From: Neisseria flavescens
Lineage (GTDB): Bacteria > Pseudomonadota > Gammaproteobacteria > Burkholderiales > Neisseriaceae
Length of the DNA: 64,000 bases
Direction of reading: 5' to 3'
Assembly: GCF_005221285.1 (NCBI RefSeq)
Contig: NZ_CP039886.1
Location: 806,001 to 870,000, forward strand
Shown: in pieces, positions 34,499 to 43,153 of the stretch
Numbering within the stretch: position 1 is the stretch's first letter
Layout of the letters: the number at the start of each line of letters is the position of its first letter
The notes under the pieces: model-generated
Database searches by the model: none
Told to the model about the DNA's origin: nothing
What the model saw: the letters and a program-made list of their open reading frames with translations, nothing else
Position numbers and translations under genes: made by a program

Positions 34499-37162
34499 AT
34501 GTCCACCCAATTACACGATGTTGACCCAATTGAAACCAAAGAATGGTTAGACGCGTTAAGCTCTGTTTTAGAATATGAAGGCAGCGAGCGCGCCCAATAC
34601 CTGCTGGAAAGTTTGGTCAAATACAGCCGTGATAAAGGCATCCGTATGCCTCACGGCACCACTACTCCATACTTGAACACCGTTTCCGTTGAAGACGAAA
34701 AAGGCATCCCTGGCGACCAAAACATCGAACACCGCATCCGCGCATTCGTGCGCTGGAACGCCGCCGCCATCGTATTGCGCGCCGGCAAGAAAGATTTGGA
34801 GCTGGGTGGGCACATCGCATCTTTCCAATCTGCCGCCACCATGTACGAAGTCGGCTTCAACCACTTCTGGAAAGCCAAAGGCGAAGGCGAAGAAGGCGAT
34901 TTGGTCTTTTTCCAAGGACACGCCTCCCCGGGCATCTATGCCCGCGCCTTTGTCGAAGGCCGCCTGACCGAAGACCAATTGAACAACTTCCGTCAAGAAG
35001 TTGACGGTAAAGGCCTGCCTTCTTACCCTCACCCTCACCTGTTGCCTGACTTCTGGCAATTCCCAACTGTATCTATGGGTCTTGGCCCATTGATGGCAAT
35101 CTACCAGGCACGCTTCCTGAAATACTTGGAATCTCGCGGTCTGGCTAAAACCAAAGGCCGTAAAGTATGGGTATTCTGTGGCGACGGCGAGATGGACGAA
35201 CCTGAAAGCCAAGGTGCTATTGCTCTGGCTTCACGCGAAGGCTTGGACAACTTGGTATTCGTCATCAACTGTAACCTGCAACGTTTGGACGGTCCGGTAC
35301 GCGGTAACGGCAAAATCATTCAAGAATTGGAAGGCAACTTTGCCGGCGCCGGTTGGAATGTCGTCAAAGTCATCTGGGGTCGCCGTTGGGACCGCCTCTT
35401 GGCTAAAGACAAAGACGGCATCCTGCGCAAACGCATGGAAGAATGTTTGGATGGTGACTACCAAACTTATAAATCCAAAGACGGTGCATACGTTCGCGAA
35501 CACTTCTTCAATACGCCCGAACTGAAAGCATTGGTCGCCGATATGACCGATGACGAAATTTGGGCATTGAACCGTGGCGGCCACGACCCGCAAAAAGTGT
35601 ACAACGCTTACGACCGTGCAGCGAACCATGCAGACGGCAAACCTACCGTCATCTTGGCGAAAACCATTAAAGGTTACGGTATGGGCGCATCCGGAGAAGG
35701 TCAAAACGTTGCCCACCAAGCCAAAAAAATGGACAAAGCGTCTCTGAAACAATTCCGCGACCGCTTTGACATTCCTGTTACCGACGAGCAAATCGACAGC
35801 GGCGACCTGCCTTACCTGACCTTTGCCCCCGACAGCGAAGAATACAAATACCTGCACGCACGCCGCGAATCTTTGGGTGGCTATCTGCCTCAACGCAACC
35901 CCACCCAAGACGTTCTGGAAGTTCCTGAACTGTCTGCATTTGATGCTCAACTGAAATCCAGCGGTGACCGTGAATTCTCAACCACTATGGCTTTCGTACG
36001 CATCCTGTCTACTCTGTTGAAAGACAAAAAAATCGGCAAGCGCGTTGTACCTATCGTTCCTGACGAAAGCCGTACTTTCGGTATGGAAGGTATGTTCCGC
36101 CAATACGGTATTTGGAATCCTAAAGGCCAACAATATACCCCTCAAGATAAAGACCAACTGATGTTCTATAAAGAATCCGTCGACGGTCAAATCTTGCAAG
36201 AAGGTATTAACGAGCCGGGCGCGATGGCCGACTGGATTGCGGCTGCGACCAGCTACGCCAACAGCGACTTTGCGATGATTCCGTTCTACATCTACTACTC
36301 TATGTTCGGTTTCCAACGTATCGGCGACTTGGCTTGGGCGGCAGGCGATATGCACGCACGCGGCTTCCTGTTGGGCGGTACTGCCGGCCGTACGACGCTG
36401 AACGGAGAAGGTCTGCAACACGAAGACGGCCACAGCCATATTCAAGCAGATTTGATTCCGAACTGCGTTTCTTACGACCCGACCTTCCAATACGAAGTCG
36501 CCGTCATCGTACAAGACGGTCTGCGCCGTATGTATGCCAATAATGAAGACGTGTTCTACTACATCACCCTGATGAACGAGAACTACGCTCACCCGGATAT
36601 GCCGGAAGGTGCGGAACAAGACATCCTCAAAGGTATGTACTTGCTGAAAGCCGGCGGCAAAGGTGACAAGAAAGTCCAACTGATGGGTTCCGGTACCATC
36701 CTGCAAGAAGTGATTGCCGGTGCCGATCTGCTGAAAGCCGACTTCGGCGTAGAAGCAGACATCTGGTCTTGCCCATCTTTCAACCTGTTGCATCGCGACG
36801 CTGTCGAAGCAGAACGTTTCAACCGCCTGAATCCTTTGGAAACTGCAAAAGTACCGTTTGTTACTTCTCAACTGCAAGGTCATGACGGCCCGGTGATTGC
36901 CGCTACCGACTATATCCGTAGCTATGCCGACCGCATCCGTGCCTACATCCCTAACGACTACCACGTCTTGGGTACTGACGGCTTCGGCCGCTCCGACAGC
37001 CGTGCCAACCTGCGTAGCTTCTTCGAAGTTGACCGCTACAACGTTGCCGTTGCTGCATTGAGCGCATTGGCCGATCAAGGCAAAGTCAGCAAAGAAACCG
37101 TTCAACAAGCCATTGAAAAATATGGTATCAAAGCCGATTCAGCTCCTAGCTGGAAACGCTAA
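34499..37162 (+). CDS. aceE: Pyruvate dehydrogenase E1 component (homodimeric AceE)
   Basis: 887 residues, the usual length of proteobacterial AceE. The thiamine-diphosphate motif is GDGEMDEPES...NLVFVINCNLQ (about 230-265). The N-terminus (about residues 1-40) includes the E2-binding region. It decarboxylates pyruvate and reductively acetylates the lipoyl groups of AceF. aceF and lpdA follow on the same strand, each separated by inverted uptake sequences. The coding sequence has strong Neisseria-type codon bias; several long opposite-strand frames are artefacts. Confidence 0.97.
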   Translation: MSTQLHDVDPIETKEWLDALSSVLEYEGSERAQYLLESLVKYSRDKGIRMPHGTTTPYLNTVSVEDEKGIPGDQNIEHRIRAFVRWNAAAIVLRAGKKDLELGGHIASFQSAATMYEVGFNHFWKAKGEGEEGDLVFFQGHASPGIYARAFVEGRLTEDQLNNFRQEVDGKGLPSYPHPHLLPDFWQFPTVSMGLGPLMAIYQARFLKYLESRGLAKTKGRKVWVFCGDGEMDEPESQGAIALASREGLDNLVFVINCNLQRLDGPVRGNGKIIQELEGNFAGAGWNVVKVIWGRRWDRLLAKDKDGILRKRMEECLDGDYQTYKSKDGAYVREHFFNTPELKALVADMTDDEIWALNRGGHDPQKVYNAYDRAANHADGKPTVILAKTIKGYGMGASGEGQNVAHQAKKMDKASLKQFRDRFDIPVTDEQIDSGDLPYLTFAPDSEEYKYLHARRESLGGYLPQRNPTQDVLEVPELSAFDAQLKSSGDREFSTTMAFVRILSTLLKDKKIGKRVVPIVPDESRTFGMEGMFRQYGIWNPKGQQYTPQDKDQLMFYKESVDGQILQEGINEPGAMADWIAAATSYANSDFAMIPFYIYYSMFGFQRIGDLAWAAGDMHARGFLLGGTAGRTTLNGEGLQHEDGHSHIQADLIPNCVSYDPTFQYEVAVIVQDGLRRMYANNEDVFYYITLMNENYAHPDMPEGAEQDILKGMYLLKAGGKGDKKVQLMGSGTILQEVIAGADLLKADFGVEADIWSCPSFNLLHRDAVEAERFNRLNPLETAKVPFVTSQLQGHDGPVIAATDYIRSYADRIRAYIPNDYHVLGTDGFGRSDSRANLRSFFEVDRYNVAVAALSALADQGKVSKETVQQAIEKYGIKADSAPSWKR

Positions 37163-37168
37163 TTGATG

Positions 37169-37214
37169 TTTCAGACGGCCTGTTTGCTTCATTCAGACAT
37201 CAGGCCGTCTGAAA
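37169..37214 (+). terminator. Inverted uptake-sequence hairpin between aceE and aceF
   Basis: TTTCAGACGGCCTG and CAGGCCGTCTGAAA with an 18-base loop. It has no T run, so it may attenuate rather than stop aceEF transcription. Confidence 0.5.
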
Positions 37215-37307
37215 ACCGAATGCTTGAATGGTTTGAACAAACTGTACCGATGCCGTGTGAAACAAATTTTCAGACGGCATCAAACTGAAAATATTAAAGG
37301 AACTCAA

Positions 37308-38915
37308 ATGAGTATCGTAGAAATCAAAGTCCCTGATATCGGCGGTCATGAAAACGTCGACATCATCGCTGTAGAAGTTAAAGTAGGCGACACTATTGCC
37401 GTTGACGACACCCTGATTACGTTGGAAACCGACAAAGCCACTATGGACGTACCTGCTGATGCAGCCGGTGTTGTTAAAGAAGTTAAAGTTAAAGTGGGCG
37501 ATAAAATCTCTGAAGGCGGCGTTATTCTGACCGTTGAAACCGGTGCTGCCGCTGCTGATGCCGCTCCTGCTCCTGCAGCAGAAGCCCCTGCTGCTCCAGC
37601 TGCTGCGCCTGCAGCTGCTCCTGCCGGTGGCGCTACCGTACAAGTTGTTGTACCGGATATCGGCGGCCACTCTGACGTAGACGTTATTGCCGTTGAAATT
37701 AAAGTTGGTGACACTGTTGCCGTTGACGACACCCTGATTACTTTGGAAACCGACAAAGCGACAATGGACGTACCTTGTACCGCCGCCGGTGTCGTTAAAG
37801 CCGTATTCCTGAAAGTCGGCGACAAAGTATCCGAAGGCTCTGCTATTATCGAGGTAGAAACCGCCGGCTCTGCCGCAGCAGCTCCGGCTCCTGCCGCTCA
37901 AGCTGCCGCACCTGCACCGGCTGCCGCTCCGACTCCTGCCGCTCCGGCCGCCGCGCCTGCACCTGCTGCACCTGCTGCTGCCAAAATCGACGAAGCTGCA
38001 TTCGCAAAAGCTCATGCAGGTCCTTCCGCACGCAAACTGGCGCGCGAATTGGGCGTGGACTTGGGTCAAGTTAAAGGTACCGGTCTGAAAGGCCGTATCA
38101 TGGGCGAAGACGTTAAAGCCTTCGTTAAATCCGTTATGCAAAGCGGTGCAGGCAAACCTGCCGCTGCTTCTTTGGGCGGCGGTCTGGACTTGTTGCCATG
38201 GCCTAAAGTGGACTTCTCTAAATTCGGCAATGTCGAAGTTAAAGAACTGTCTCGCATTAAGAAAATCTCCGGTCAAAACCTGTCCCGCAACTGGGTTGTG
38301 ATTCCTCACGTTACCGTACACGAAGAAGCGGACATGACCGAATTGGAAGAATTCCGCAAACAACTGAACAAAGAATGGGAACGCGAAGGCGTGAAACTGT
38401 CCCCATTGGCGTTCATTATCAAAGCCTCTGTTGCTGCGCTGAAAGCCTTCCCTGAATTCAATGCTTCTCTGGATGGCGACAACTTGGTGCTGAAAAACTA
38501 CTTCAACATCGGTTTCGCAGCAGACACGCCAAACGGCTTGGTTGTTCCAGTGATTAAAGACGTAGATCAAAAAGGCTTGAAACAAATCAGCCAAGAGTTG
38601 ACCGAATTGTCTAAAAAAGCCCGCGAAGGCAAGCTCAAACCACAAGAAATGCAAGGCGCATGCTTTACCATTTCCAGCTTGGGCGGTATCGGCGGTACAG
38701 GCTTCACGCCGATTGTGAATGCTCCTGAAGTTGCTATCTTGGGCGTGTGCAAATCCCAAATCAAACCGGTTTGGAACGGCAAAGAATTTGCTCCTCGCCT
38801 GATGTGCCCGTTGAGCCTGTCCTTTGACCACCGTGTCATCGACGGTGCTGCCGGTATGCGCTTCACCGTATTCCTGGCTAACCTGTTGAAAGACTTCCGC
38901 CGCATTACTCTGTAA
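37308..38915 (+). CDS. aceF: Dihydrolipoamide acetyltransferase, pyruvate dehydrogenase E2
   Basis: 535 residues. Two lipoyl domains (lipoyl-Lys in ETDKATMDVP, near residues 45 and 160) are each followed by long Ala/Pro linkers. A peripheral-subunit-binding domain follows (AGPSARKLARELGVDLGQVKGTG, about 240-265), then the catalytic acetyltransferase domain ending with the active-site signature DHRVIDGA. The start ATG follows AAAGGAACTCAA. It forms the core of the complex with AceE and the lpdA product. The two lipoyl domains are very similar in DNA sequence to each other and to that of lpdA. Confidence 0.96.
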   Translation: MSIVEIKVPDIGGHENVDIIAVEVKVGDTIAVDDTLITLETDKATMDVPADAAGVVKEVKVKVGDKISEGGVILTVETGAAAADAAPAPAAEAPAAPAAAPAAAPAGGATVQVVVPDIGGHSDVDVIAVEIKVGDTVAVDDTLITLETDKATMDVPCTAAGVVKAVFLKVGDKVSEGSAIIEVETAGSAAAAPAPAAQAAAPAPAAAPTPAAPAAAPAPAAPAAAKIDEAAFAKAHAGPSARKLARELGVDLGQVKGTGLKGRIMGEDVKAFVKSVMQSGAGKPAAASLGGGLDLLPWPKVDFSKFGNVEVKELSRIKKISGQNLSRNWVVIPHVTVHEEADMTELEEFRKQLNKEWEREGVKLSPLAFIIKASVAALKAFPEFNASLDGDNLVLKNYFNIGFAADTPNGLVVPVIKDVDQKGLKQISQELTELSKKAREGKLKPQEMQGACFTISSLGGIGGTGFTPIVNAPEVAILGVCKSQIKPVWNGKEFAPRLMCPLSLSFDHRVIDGAAGMRFTVFLANLLKDFRRITL

Positions 38916-38923
38916 TCCGAGCA

Positions 38924-38959
38924 TTTTCAGACGGCCTGAATAAAAAGGCCGTCTGAAAA
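38924..38959 (+). terminator. Inverted uptake-sequence hairpin between aceF and lpdA
   Basis: TTTTCAGACGGCC and GGCCGTCTGAAAA around a 10-base loop, inside the 77-base gap; possibly a partial terminator. Confidence 0.5.
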
Positions 38960-38992
38960 AAGAAGTCCGAACATCATTCAGAAAGATTAGAC

Positions 38993-40777
38993 ATGAGCTT
39001 AGTTGAATTGAAAGTGCCCGACATCGGCGGTCACGAAAATGTAGATATTATTGCGGTTGAAGTAAATGTGGGCGATACCATTGCTGTGGACGATACCCTG
39101 ATTACTTTGGAAACCGATAAAGCGACTATGGACGTACCTGCCGAAGTTGCAGGCGTAGTCAAAGAAGTTAAAGTTAAAGTCGGCGACAAAATCTCCGAAG
39201 GCGGTTTGATTGTTGTCGTTGAGGCCGAAGGTGCAGCTGCCTCTCCTAAAGCCGAAACGCCTGCCGCTCCTACACAAGAAGCACCTAAAGCAGCCGCTCC
39301 AGCTCCTCAAGCTGCTCAATTCGGCGGTTCTGCCGATGCCGAGTACGACGTGGTCGTATTGGGCGGCGGCCCCGGCGGTTATTCTGCTGCATTTGCCGCT
39401 GCCGATGAAGGCTTGAAAGTTGCCATCGTTGAACGTTACAAAACTTTGGGCGGCGTTTGCCTGAACGTCGGCTGTATCCCTTCCAAAGCCCTGTTACACA
39501 ATGCCGCCGTTATCGACGAAGTGCGCCACTTGGCTGCCAACGGTATCAAATACCCCGAGCCGGAACTTGATATCGATATGCTGCGCGCCTACAAAGACGG
39601 CGTGGTTTCCCGCCTGACCGGCGGTTTGGCCGGTATGGCGAAAGGCCGTAAAGTGGACGTTATCCAAGGCGACGGCCAATTCTTGGATCCACACCACTTG
39701 GAAGTTTCTTTGACATCCAGCGAAGTGTACGAACAAGCTACGCCTACCGGCGAGAAAAAAATCGTTGCCTTCAAAAACTGTATTATTGCAGCAGGCAGCC
39801 GCGTAACCAAACTGCCTTTCATCCCTGAAGATCCTCGAATTTTCGACTCCAGCGGCGCATTGGCTCTGAAAGAAGTACCGGGCAAACTGCTGATTATCGG
39901 TGGCGGTATTATCGGTCTCGAAATGGGTACGGTTTACAGCACGCTGGGTTCTCGCCTGGATGTTGTTGAAATGATGGACGGCCTGATGCAAGGCGCAGAC
40001 CGCGACTTAGTGAAAGTATGGCAAAAACAAAACGAATACCGTTTTGACAACATCATGATCAACACCAAAACTGTTGCCGTCGAGCCTAAAGAAGACGGCG
40101 TTTACGTTACCTTTGAAGGTGCGAACGCACCGAAAGAGCCGCAACGCTACGATGCCGTATTGGTTGCTGCCGGCCGCGCGCCCAACGGCAAACTCATCAG
40201 CGCGGAAAAAGCAGGCGTTGCCGTAACCGATCGCGGCTTCATCGAAGTGGACAAACAAATGCGTACCAACGTGCCGCACATCTACGCTATCGGCGATATC
40301 GTCGGTCAGCCTATGCTGGCGCACAAAGCCGTTCACGAAGGCCACGTTGCCGCTGAAAACTGCGCCGGCCACAAAGCCTACTTCGACGCACGCGTTATTC
40401 CGGGCGTTGCTTACACTTCTCCTGAAGTGGCATGGGTGGGCGAAACCGAGTTGTCTGCCAAAGCCTCCGGCCGCAAAATCACCAAAGCCAACTTCCCATG
40501 GGCTGCTTCCGGCCGTGCGATTGCCAACGGTTGCGACAATGGTTTCACTAAGCTGATTTTTGATGCTGAAACCGGCCGCATCATCGGTGGCGGTATCGTC
40601 GGTCCTAACGGCGGCGACATGATCGGCGAAGTCTGCTTGGCCATCGAAATGGGCTGCGACGCGGCCGACATCGGCAAAACCATCCACCCACACCCAACCC
40701 TTGGCGAATCCATCGGTATGGCTGCGGAAGTGGCATTGGGCGTATGTACCGACCTGCCTGCTCAGAAAAAGAAATAA
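38993..40777 (+). CDS. lpdA: Dihydrolipoamide dehydrogenase with N-terminal lipoyl domain (E3)
   Basis: 594 residues, about 120 longer than ordinary E3 because of an N-terminal lipoyl domain (ETDKATMDVP near residue 45) and an Ala/Pro-rich linker. The flavoprotein part has the FAD motif VVLGGGPGGYSAAF, redox cysteines in GGVCLNVGCIPSKA, the NAD motif IIGGGIIGLEMG and the active-site HPHPTLGES. It reoxidises the dihydrolipoyl groups of AceF, making NADH. Lipoyl-E3 fusions are known in neisserial pyruvate dehydrogenase. lipA and lipB, which make the lipoyl group, are also in this window. Confidence 0.96.
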   Translation: MSLVELKVPDIGGHENVDIIAVEVNVGDTIAVDDTLITLETDKATMDVPAEVAGVVKEVKVKVGDKISEGGLIVVVEAEGAAASPKAETPAAPTQEAPKAAAPAPQAAQFGGSADAEYDVVVLGGGPGGYSAAFAAADEGLKVAIVERYKTLGGVCLNVGCIPSKALLHNAAVIDEVRHLAANGIKYPEPELDIDMLRAYKDGVVSRLTGGLAGMAKGRKVDVIQGDGQFLDPHHLEVSLTSSEVYEQATPTGEKKIVAFKNCIIAAGSRVTKLPFIPEDPRIFDSSGALALKEVPGKLLIIGGGIIGLEMGTVYSTLGSRLDVVEMMDGLMQGADRDLVKVWQKQNEYRFDNIMINTKTVAVEPKEDGVYVTFEGANAPKEPQRYDAVLVAAGRAPNGKLISAEKAGVAVTDRGFIEVDKQMRTNVPHIYAIGDIVGQPMLAHKAVHEGHVAAENCAGHKAYFDARVIPGVAYTSPEVAWVGETELSAKASGRKITKANFPWAASGRAIANGCDNGFTKLIFDAETGRIIGGGIVGPNGGDMIGEVCLAIEMGCDAADIGKTIHPHPTLGESIGMAAEVALGVCTDLPAQKKK

Positions 40778-40814
40778 GTTCACTCAAATAAAATTTGAAC
40801 GAACTTGATGGAAC

Positions 40815-40846
40815 AAAGGCCGTCTGAATGTTTCAGACGGCCTTTT
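40815..40846 (+). terminator. Inverted AG-DUS terminator after lpdA
   Basis: AAAGGCCGTCTGAATGTTTCAGACGGCCTTTT, located immediately before the glnB ribosome-binding site. Confidence 0.8.
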
Positions 40847-40866
40847 CGCAAACAAGGAGACTCAAT

Positions 40867-41205
40867 ATGAAAAAAATCGAAGCTATTATCAAACCTTTCA
40901 AACTCGACGATGTACGCGAAATCCTGACTGAAATCGGCATTACCGGCATGACCGTCAGCGAAGTCAAAGGCTTCGGCCGCCAAAAAGGCCATACGGAAAT
41001 TTATCGCGGCGCGGAATACGCAGTCGATTTTCTGCCTAAAGTAAAAATTGAATTGGTATTGGCTGACGACAAAGTCGATCAGGCTGTTGACGCCATTTTA
41101 GAAACCGCACATTCCGGCAAAATCGGTGACGGTAAAATCTTCATTTATCCGGTTGAAGAAGCCATCCGTATCCGTACAGGAGAACGCTCAGAAGCAGCGC
41201 TTTAA
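40867..41205 (+). CDS. glnB: Nitrogen regulatory protein P-II
   Basis: 112 residues, the standard length. The T-loop holds the uridylylation tyrosine in RGAEYAVDFLPKVK (Tyr51), and the nucleotide/2-oxoglutarate site residues are in TGMTVSEVKGFGRQKGH and IRTGERSEAAL. It senses 2-oxoglutarate, ATP/ADP and glutamine and controls glutamine synthetase and other partners. There is no amtB next to it. The start follows AAGGAGACTCAAT. Confidence 0.95.
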   Translation: MKKIEAIIKPFKLDDVREILTEIGITGMTVSEVKGFGRQKGHTEIYRGAEYAVDFLPKVKIELVLADDKVDQAVDAILETAHSGKIGDGKIFIYPVEEAIRIRTGERSEAAL

Positions 41206-41229
41206 TAGAAATCGCAAAATACAGAATAC

Positions 41230-41293
41230 AAATGCCGTCTGAAAAAATAAGTCGTAGCGTGGTTTGCTCAGGACTTATTTTTCAGACGGCATT
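41230..41293 (+). terminator. Long inverted DUS hairpin after glnB
   Basis: AATGCCGTCTGAAAAAATAAGTC pairs with GACTTATTTTTCAGACGGCATT across 18 bases; the stem extends 7 to 9 bp past the uptake sequence. The ATGCCGTCTGAA dialect is used. Confidence 0.8.
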
Positions 41294-41375
41294 ATTTTCA
41301 CAATTACAGCCACAACTTTTCTAAGATCCAAAACCATCACTATCTACATGAATAAACATAGAAACCATAGATAAT

Positions 41376-41407
41376 AAAAATGCCGCTTATCACTCAAGCG
41401 GCATTTT
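41376..41407. terminator. Second hairpin between glnB and mpl
   Basis: AAAAATGCCGCTT and AAGCGGCATTTT pair around a 7-base loop, with A and T runs on both sides; no uptake sequence. Confidence 0.7.
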
Positions 41408-41621
41408 ATGTATCAGTTTTCTATGATTGACTTAGGCTCAATCTACCCAAAATCCCACGCCATCAAGCATTAAGAAATTCGAGCAGATTTTTTCCGCCTA
41501 CTTTCAAAGCATCTATCTCTCCCCCATTCTTATTGCCGCTTTACTTTTCAGACGACCCCTTTATCCAAACTCCGTTATAATGACGGCTTTAAAATTAATT
41601 CATTCCCAAGACAGTCTTATC

Positions 41622-42998
41622 ATGAAACACATCCACATTATCGGTATCGGCGGCACATTTATGGGCGGCGTAGCGGCTATTGCCAAAGAAGCAGGTTTTA
41701 AAGTCAGCGGTTGCGACGCGAAGATGTATCCGCCGATGAGTACCCAGCTTGAAGCCTTGGGCATTGACGTACACGAAGGTTTTGATGCCGCTCAATTAGA
41801 CGAATTTAAAGCCGATATTTACGTTATCGGTAATGTTGCCAAACGCGGCATGGATGTAGTTGAAGCGATTTTGAACAAAGGCCTGCCTTATATTTCCGGC
41901 CCGCAATGGCTTGCTGAAAACGTATTACACCATCATTGGGTACTCGGCGTAGCCGGCACACACGGCAAAACGACCACCGCCTCCATGCTCGCCTGGGTCT
42001 TGGAATATGCCGGACTCGCGCCGGGCTTCCTGATTGGCGGCGTACCGGAAAACTTCAGCGTTTCCGCCCGTCTGCCGCAAACGCCACGTCAAGACTCGAA
42101 CAGCAAGTCGCCGTTTTTCGTTATCGAAGCCGACGAATACGACACTGCCTTTTTCGACAAACGCTCCAAATTCGTGCATTACCGTCCGCGTACCGCCGTG
42201 TTGAACAATCTGGAATTCGACCACGCCGACATCTTTGCCGACTTAGGCGCGATACAGACCCAGTTCCACCACCTCGTGCGCACCGTACCGTCTGAAGGCT
42301 TAATCGTCTGCAACGGACAGCAGCAAAGCCTGCAAGACACTTTGGACAAAGGCTGCTGGACGCCGGTGGAAAAATTCGGCACGGAACACGGCTGGCAGGT
42401 CGGTGAAGTCAATGCCGACGGCTCGTTTGATGTGTTGCTTGACGGCAAAAAAGCCGGACACGTCGCTTGGGATTTGATGGGCGGACACAACCGCATGAAC
42501 GCGCTCGCCGTCATCGCCGCCGCACGCCATGCCGGCGTCGATATTCAGACGGCCTGCGAAGCCTTGAGCGCGTTTAAAAACGTCAAACGCCGCATGGAAA
42601 TCAAAGGCACGGTGAACGGCATCACCGTTTACGACGACTTTGCCCACCATCCGACCGCCATCGAAACCACCATCGAAGGCCTGCGCCAGCGCGTCGGAAA
42701 CGCCCGCATCCTCGCCGTCCTCGAGCCGCGTTCCAACACCATGAAACTCGGCACCATGAAAGCTGCCCTGCCCGAAAGCCTCAAAGATGCCGACCAAGTG
42801 TTCTGCTACGCCGGCGGCGTGGACTGGGACGTCGCCGAAGCCCTCGCACCTTTGGGCGGCAAGCTGCACGTCGGCAAAGACTTCGATGCCTTTGTTGCCG
42901 AAATCGTGAAAAATGCCGAAGCCGGTGACCATATTTTGGTCATGAGCAATGGCGGTTTCGGCGGAATACACGGAAAGCTGCTGGAAGCGTTGAAATAA
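41622..42998 (+). CDS. mpl: UDP-N-acetylmuramate:L-alanyl-gamma-D-glutamyl-meso-diaminopimelate ligase
   Basis: 458 residues, the size of E. coli Mpl (457). The N-terminus MKHIHIIGIGGTFMGGVA is the Mur-ligase Rossmann motif of the Mpl/MurC group; the ATP loop is GVAGTHGKTTTASML, followed by EADEYDTAFFDKRSKFVHY and DDFAHHPTAI. It recycles cell-wall tripeptide directly onto UDP-MurNAc. The ATG chosen is the conserved family start; an in-frame ATG 14 codons upstream overlaps a TATAAT. Confidence 0.94.
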   Translation: MKHIHIIGIGGTFMGGVAAIAKEAGFKVSGCDAKMYPPMSTQLEALGIDVHEGFDAAQLDEFKADIYVIGNVAKRGMDVVEAILNKGLPYISGPQWLAENVLHHHWVLGVAGTHGKTTTASMLAWVLEYAGLAPGFLIGGVPENFSVSARLPQTPRQDSNSKSPFFVIEADEYDTAFFDKRSKFVHYRPRTAVLNNLEFDHADIFADLGAIQTQFHHLVRTVPSEGLIVCNGQQQSLQDTLDKGCWTPVEKFGTEHGWQVGEVNADGSFDVLLDGKKAGHVAWDLMGGHNRMNALAVIAAARHAGVDIQTACEALSAFKNVKRRMEIKGTVNGITVYDDFAHHPTAIETTIEGLRQRVGNARILAVLEPRSNTMKLGTMKAALPESLKDADQVFCYAGGVDWDVAEALAPLGGKLHVGKDFDAFVAEIVKNAEAGDHILVMSNGGFGGIHGKLLEALK

Positions 42999-43025
42999 TG
43001 GTTTATTGAAAGTTTTGAATGATTG

Positions 43026-43067
43026 AGGCCGTCTGAAAACCGGAATTTGGTTTTCAGACGGCCTTTT
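43026..43067. terminator. Inverted AG-DUS terminator between mpl and the convergent R-M gene
   Basis: AGGCCGTCTGAAAACC and GGTTTTCAGACGGCCTTTT form the stem. It can terminate both converging genes. Confidence 0.8.
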
Positions 43068-43153
43068 GGTTGTGAAGTAATGAGATGGGGAAAAACCGAT
43101 ATTTCCGGCGAATCAGGTTTGGTTATAAACCAAGCCGGATTTGCCGTTTGCCT

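Larger units (their letters stand above)
41206..41621. other. Intergenic region glnB-mpl
   Basis: About 415 bases with two terminator hairpins (one with and one without uptake sequences) and a degenerate uptake sequence (TTTCAGACGAC) near 41547. AACTCCGTTATAATGACGG near 41567 contains TATAAT and is a likely mpl -10 element. No gene is visible. Confidence 0.5.

Noticed and set aside
37200..38924. 574-codon open frame opposite aceF
   Set aside because: Cys/Gly/Arg-rich low-complexity translation from the reverse of Ala/Pro linkers; no ribosome-binding site or family.
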